This document shows, piece after piece, positions 4,900 through 7,275 of a stretch of 7,275 nt of DNA. The DNA is from Oxalobacteraceae bacterium UBA5157 (GTDB lineage Bacteria; Pseudomonadota; Gammaproteobacteria; Burkholderiales; Burkholderiaceae_D), in the NCBI GenBank assembly GCA_002415335.1, contig DHXL01000278.1, forward strand, positions 364 to 7,638, read 5' to 3'. Numbering within the stretch: the first letter of the stretch is position 1; each line of letters opens with the position of its first letter. A program made the translations under genes and the position numbers. A model generated the notes under the pieces. It was given only the letters and a program-made list of their open reading frames with translations, had not been told where the DNA came from and did not search any database.

Positions 4900-6618
4900 A
4901 TGAATATCAAGAAGATGCGTATCGGACAACGGCTTGCATTGGGCTTCGGTGTTGTAATTAGCTTATTGGTCATGCTTGCCAGCCTGTCATACATTCGGAT
5001 CGGCAGCCTGGACGGCGAAATCAACTTGATGGTAAAGGATCGCTATCCAAAAACGGTGATCGCCAACAAGATCAAGGAGCAGCTCAACGAGGTGACGCGC
5101 AACATGCTAAGCGTCCTGATCATGACCGATCCGACGCAGATCAAGAATGAACTTGCGAATATCCAAAACGTCAACACGTCCAACAATGAGGCAATCGCCA
5201 ATCTCAACAAGATCATTGTCGACAAGAAGGGGCGTGAGCATCTGGCAGAGATTGCCGCGATCCGCGACAAGTTTCTTCCTTTGCAAGCGAAGTTTGTCAC
5301 GCTCATCACCGAAGACAAAAAAGATCAGGCGATGCTGAAATTCCTGTTCTCGTTGCGTCCGGTACAGACGAAATATTTTGCGGCGCTGGACGACTTTCTG
5401 CTGTACCAGAACAGCCAGATGGAACAGTCCGGCGAACGTTCAACCGTGGCCGCGAACCACACCGAACTATTGATCATGATTCTCGCGCTGATCGCCAGCG
5501 CGCTGAGCGTGCTGGTGGCGCTCCTTGCCAGCCGCAGCATTACCCGGCCGCTGAATGAAGCGGTCGGCATCGCCAGGCGCGTCGCCGATGGCGACTTGAC
5601 AAGCAGCATCGAGATCAAGACCCACGACGAGACGGGACAGATGATGGCCGCGCTCAAGCATATGAACGACAGCTTGATGAAGATCGTCGGCGAAGTGCGT
5701 GCAGGTACCGACACCATCGCCACGGCGTCGAGCGAGATCGCCGGTGGTAACCTCGATCTTTCATCCCGTACCGAAGAGCAGGCGGCGGCGCTGCGCGAGA
5801 CCGCTTCGTCGATGCGTGAACTAACCGACACCGTCAAGCAAAACGCCGACAATGCGCGCCAGGCAAACCAGCTCGCCGCCTCCGCATCACTCGTCGCGGT
5901 CGAAGGCGGCGCGGTGGTGTCGCAAGTGGTCGACACCATGGGATCGATCAACGCGTCATCGAAGAAGATCGTCGACATCATCGGCGTGATCGACGGCATT
6001 GCCTTTCAAACCAATATCCTGGCGCTGAATGCCGCGGTCGAGGCGGCGAGAGCAGGCGAGCAAGGGCGCGGCTTTGCGGTGGTCGCGGCCGAAGTCAGGA
6101 ACCTGGCGCAGCGCTCGGCGGCGGCGGCCAAGGAGATCAAGTCACTGATCGGCGATTCGGTCGAACGCGTGGCGATCGGCAGCAAATTGGTGGGACAGGC
6201 CGGCGTCACGATGGGTGAAGTCGTCGCCAGCGTCAAACGGGTTACCGATATCATGGCGGAAATCACCTCGGCCAGCCAGGAGCAAAGCGCGGGGATTGAA
6301 CGGGTCAACCAGACCATCGCCCAGATGGATAGCGTGACCCAGCAAAATGCCGCATTGGTGGAAGAAGCCGCGGCCGCGGCCGAATCGATGCAGCATCAGG
6401 CCGGCAACCTGGCGCAAGTGGTCAGCGTATTCAAATTGGATCACAGGCATACTGCGGCCGCCACGCCGCCGTCGAGCGCCGGGCCCGCGGCAAGGAAGAA
6501 AGCCGCGCCGCCGGTCGCGAAAGAAAACGCCCGGATCCGGATCGCAGCAGCCGCCGAGAGCGCGCGACCACCAAGCGGTCGCGCACCGGTCAGCAACGAC
6601 GAGTGGGAAGAATTTTAA
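4900..6618 (+). CDS. Methyl-accepting chemotaxis protein with C-terminal CheR/CheB-docking pentapeptide
   Basis: This 572-residue transmembrane chemoreceptor has a standard layout. Membrane segment 1 is at about 12-32. A periplasmic four-helix-bundle sensor (4HB_MCP type, containing DRYPKTVIANKI) covers about 33-188, and membrane segment 2 is at about 190-210. The HAMP domain, starting SRSITRPLNEAV, covers about 211-264. The cytoplasmic signalling coiled coil follows, with the conserved hairpin tip around IAFQTNILALNAAVEAARAG at 367-386, where CheA and CheW dock. After about residue 505 comes a flexible Ala/Pro/Arg-rich linker of about 60 residues ending in EWEEF (568-572), which fits the x-W-x-x-F pentapeptide that recruits CheR and CheB. 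ATG 4900 is chosen because it puts the short basic stretch directly before membrane segment 1 and has AGGT 9 nt upstream; an in-frame ATG at 4798 would add 34 unrelated residues. The ligand cannot be deduced. No other che gene is in the window. Confidence 0.95.
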   Translation: MNIKKMRIGQRLALGFGVVISLLVMLASLSYIRIGSLDGEINLMVKDRYPKTVIANKIKEQLNEVTRNMLSVLIMTDPTQIKNELANIQNVNTSNNEAIANLNKIIVDKKGREHLAEIAAIRDKFLPLQAKFVTLITEDKKDQAMLKFLFSLRPVQTKYFAALDDFLLYQNSQMEQSGERSTVAANHTELLIMILALIASALSVLVALLASRSITRPLNEAVGIARRVADGDLTSSIEIKTHDETGQMMAALKHMNDSLMKIVGEVRAGTDTIATASSEIAGGNLDLSSRTEEQAAALRETASSMRELTDTVKQNADNARQANQLAASASLVAVEGGAVVSQVVDTMGSINASSKKIVDIIGVIDGIAFQTNILALNAAVEAARAGEQGRGFAVVAAEVRNLAQRSAAAAKEIKSLIGDSVERVAIGSKLVGQAGVTMGEVVASVKRVTDIMAEITSASQEQSAGIERVNQTIAQMDSVTQQNAALVEEAAAAAESMQHQAGNLAQVVSVFKLDHRHTAAATPPSSAGPAARKKAAPPVAKENARIRIAAAAESARPPSGRAPVSNDEWEEF

Positions 6619-6678
6619 AGCGCTGTTCCCGAAATCAGTCTATTTGGACTCAACCGTGGTTAACTTTTTGGAATCGAT

Positions 6679-7275
6679 ATGAACCATTCTTCACGCTTTA
6701 AAACCTGGCTGACCTTGGGTTGTCTTGTGGCCGCTTTCAGCCAGGCTGCTGCCGCCGTTGAGGTGGGCGGCATCAAGTTTGATGACACGGCGCGGGTCGC
6801 GAATAAAGATCTGAAGCTGAACGGCGCCGGCTTGCGGGTCAAGCTCGCCTTCTTCAATCTCTATGCCGAAGCGTTGTATCTGCCGGAAAAGAAGAGCGAC
6901 CCTGCCGCGATTTTGGCGATGCCCGGGCCGAAGCGCGTCATGCTGGTGATGCGGCGCGAAATCGATGCCGATACGTTCGGCGACGCTTTCCTAAAAGGCT
7001 TGAACGACAATTCGAACAAGGCGGAGCTGTCGAAAATCGTCGGTCAGACCGGCGCTTTCGGTGAATTGTTTGCGGCCATGCCGGGCCTGAAGAAGGGCGA
7101 TATTCTGTTGCTGGACTGGCTTCCGGGCGTAGGGACGCAGTCTTCGCTCAACGGAAAACCGATGGGCGGCCCATTGCCGGACGTTGCATTTTTTAACGCG
7201 GTGCTGAAGATCTGGATCGGCGATAAGCCGGTGGACAGCTCGCTCAAGCCCCAGTTGCTCGGCGAAAAAAGCTAG
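6679..7275 (+). CDS. Secreted chalcone isomerase-like protein
   Basis: This 198-residue protein belongs to the bacterial chalcone-isomerase-like family, which shares the fold of plant chalcone isomerase. Bacterial members are generally not shown to act on flavonoids and may bind fatty-acid-like ligands or have a structural role. Residues 1-26 form a signal peptide ending in AAA, so the mature protein should be periplasmic or exported. Family features include VEVGGIKFDD at 27-36, LNGAGLRVK at 47-55, then FFNLYAEALYLP, and PGPKRVMLVMRREID at 82-96. The C-terminal part carries GDILLLDWLPGVGT and the strand leading to FFNAVLKIWIGDKPVD. The length is normal and the TAG is the last three bases of the window, so the gene is complete. 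A weak GGA lies 6 nt before the ATG. It follows the chemoreceptor by 60 nt with no clear terminator, so cotranscription is possible. I know of no functional link between the two. Confidence 0.9.
   Translation: MNHSSRFKTWLTLGCLVAAFSQAAAAVEVGGIKFDDTARVANKDLKLNGAGLRVKLAFFNLYAEALYLPEKKSDPAAILAMPGPKRVMLVMRREIDADTFGDAFLKGLNDNSNKAELSKIVGQTGAFGELFAAMPGLKKGDILLLDWLPGVGTQSSLNGKPMGGPLPDVAFFNAVLKIWIGDKPVDSSLKPQLLGEKS

Noticed and set aside
5325..5999. 224-codon open frame on the minus strand
   Set aside because: It is antisense to the chemoreceptor signalling domain, and its Ser/Ala/Thr-rich product is the usual shadow of such sequence.
6619..6678. Terminator between the chemoreceptor and chalcone-isomerase-like genes
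   Set aside because: Only a 4-bp AGTC/GACT stem is present, and the T-run nearby does not follow a stem.
6709..6723. Possible lipoprotein lipobox around Cys15 of the chalcone-isomerase-like protein
   Set aside because: The -3 position is Thr, the hydrophobic stretch before the Cys is too short, and a normal AAA cleavage site follows at residue 26.
1..7275. Novel defence, mobile or biosynthetic system
   Set aside because: There is no transposase, integrase, toxin-antitoxin pair, direct-repeat array or multi-enzyme cluster. The genes are common housekeeping or accessory families.

Overview
The window looks like ordinary chromosome from a beta-proteobacterium, most likely Burkholderiales and probably the Oxalobacteraceae (Herbaspirillum/Collimonas-like). 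This is inferred from the high GC content with strong G/C at third codon positions, the style of the protein families (a 4HB-type chemoreceptor with an Ala/Pro-rich tail and a C-terminal pentapeptide, ElaA, a chalcone-isomerase-like secreted protein, a short DUF1289 protein), and general resemblance. No similarity search was run.

Layout. Bases 3-101 may hold the C-terminal end of a plus-strand gene that starts outside the window. Two small minus-strand genes follow: a DUF1289 four-cysteine protein (167-385) and an unrecognised 108-aa helical protein (499-825). Two short inverted repeats lie between them, and the leader of the second gene carries a hairpin with a T-run. A divergent plus-strand pair comes next: a secreted M13 (neprilysin/PepO) zinc metallopeptidase (1048-3084) and, 16 nt after it, an ElaA-family GNAT acetyltransferase (3101-3553).

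The centre (3557-4529) is a minus-strand block. A GNAT acetyltransferase stop codon abuts the start of a small GIY-YIG (UPF0213) protein. The end of that protein runs directly into an orphan 3' piece of a tadC-type (T2SSF) Flp pilus assembly gene, whose own stop lies 3 nt from the convergent elaA stop. I read this as the scar of a deletion that removed the rest of tadC and perhaps more of a tad locus. It is the most informative structural anomaly in the window.

A non-coding stretch (4530-4899) with a plausible promoter and a small palindrome precedes a complete methyl-accepting chemotaxis protein (4900-6618) ending in a CheR/CheB-docking pentapeptide. A secreted chalcone-isomerase-like protein (6679-7275) closes the window; its stop codon is the last three bases.

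The genes do not form one pathway. Four of the products (peptidase, chemoreceptor, chalcone-isomerase-like protein and, formerly, the tad gene) concern the envelope or environment sensing, but no shared system is evident. I found no tRNA, rRNA, CRISPR array, transposase or phage gene, and no convincing novel multigene system.
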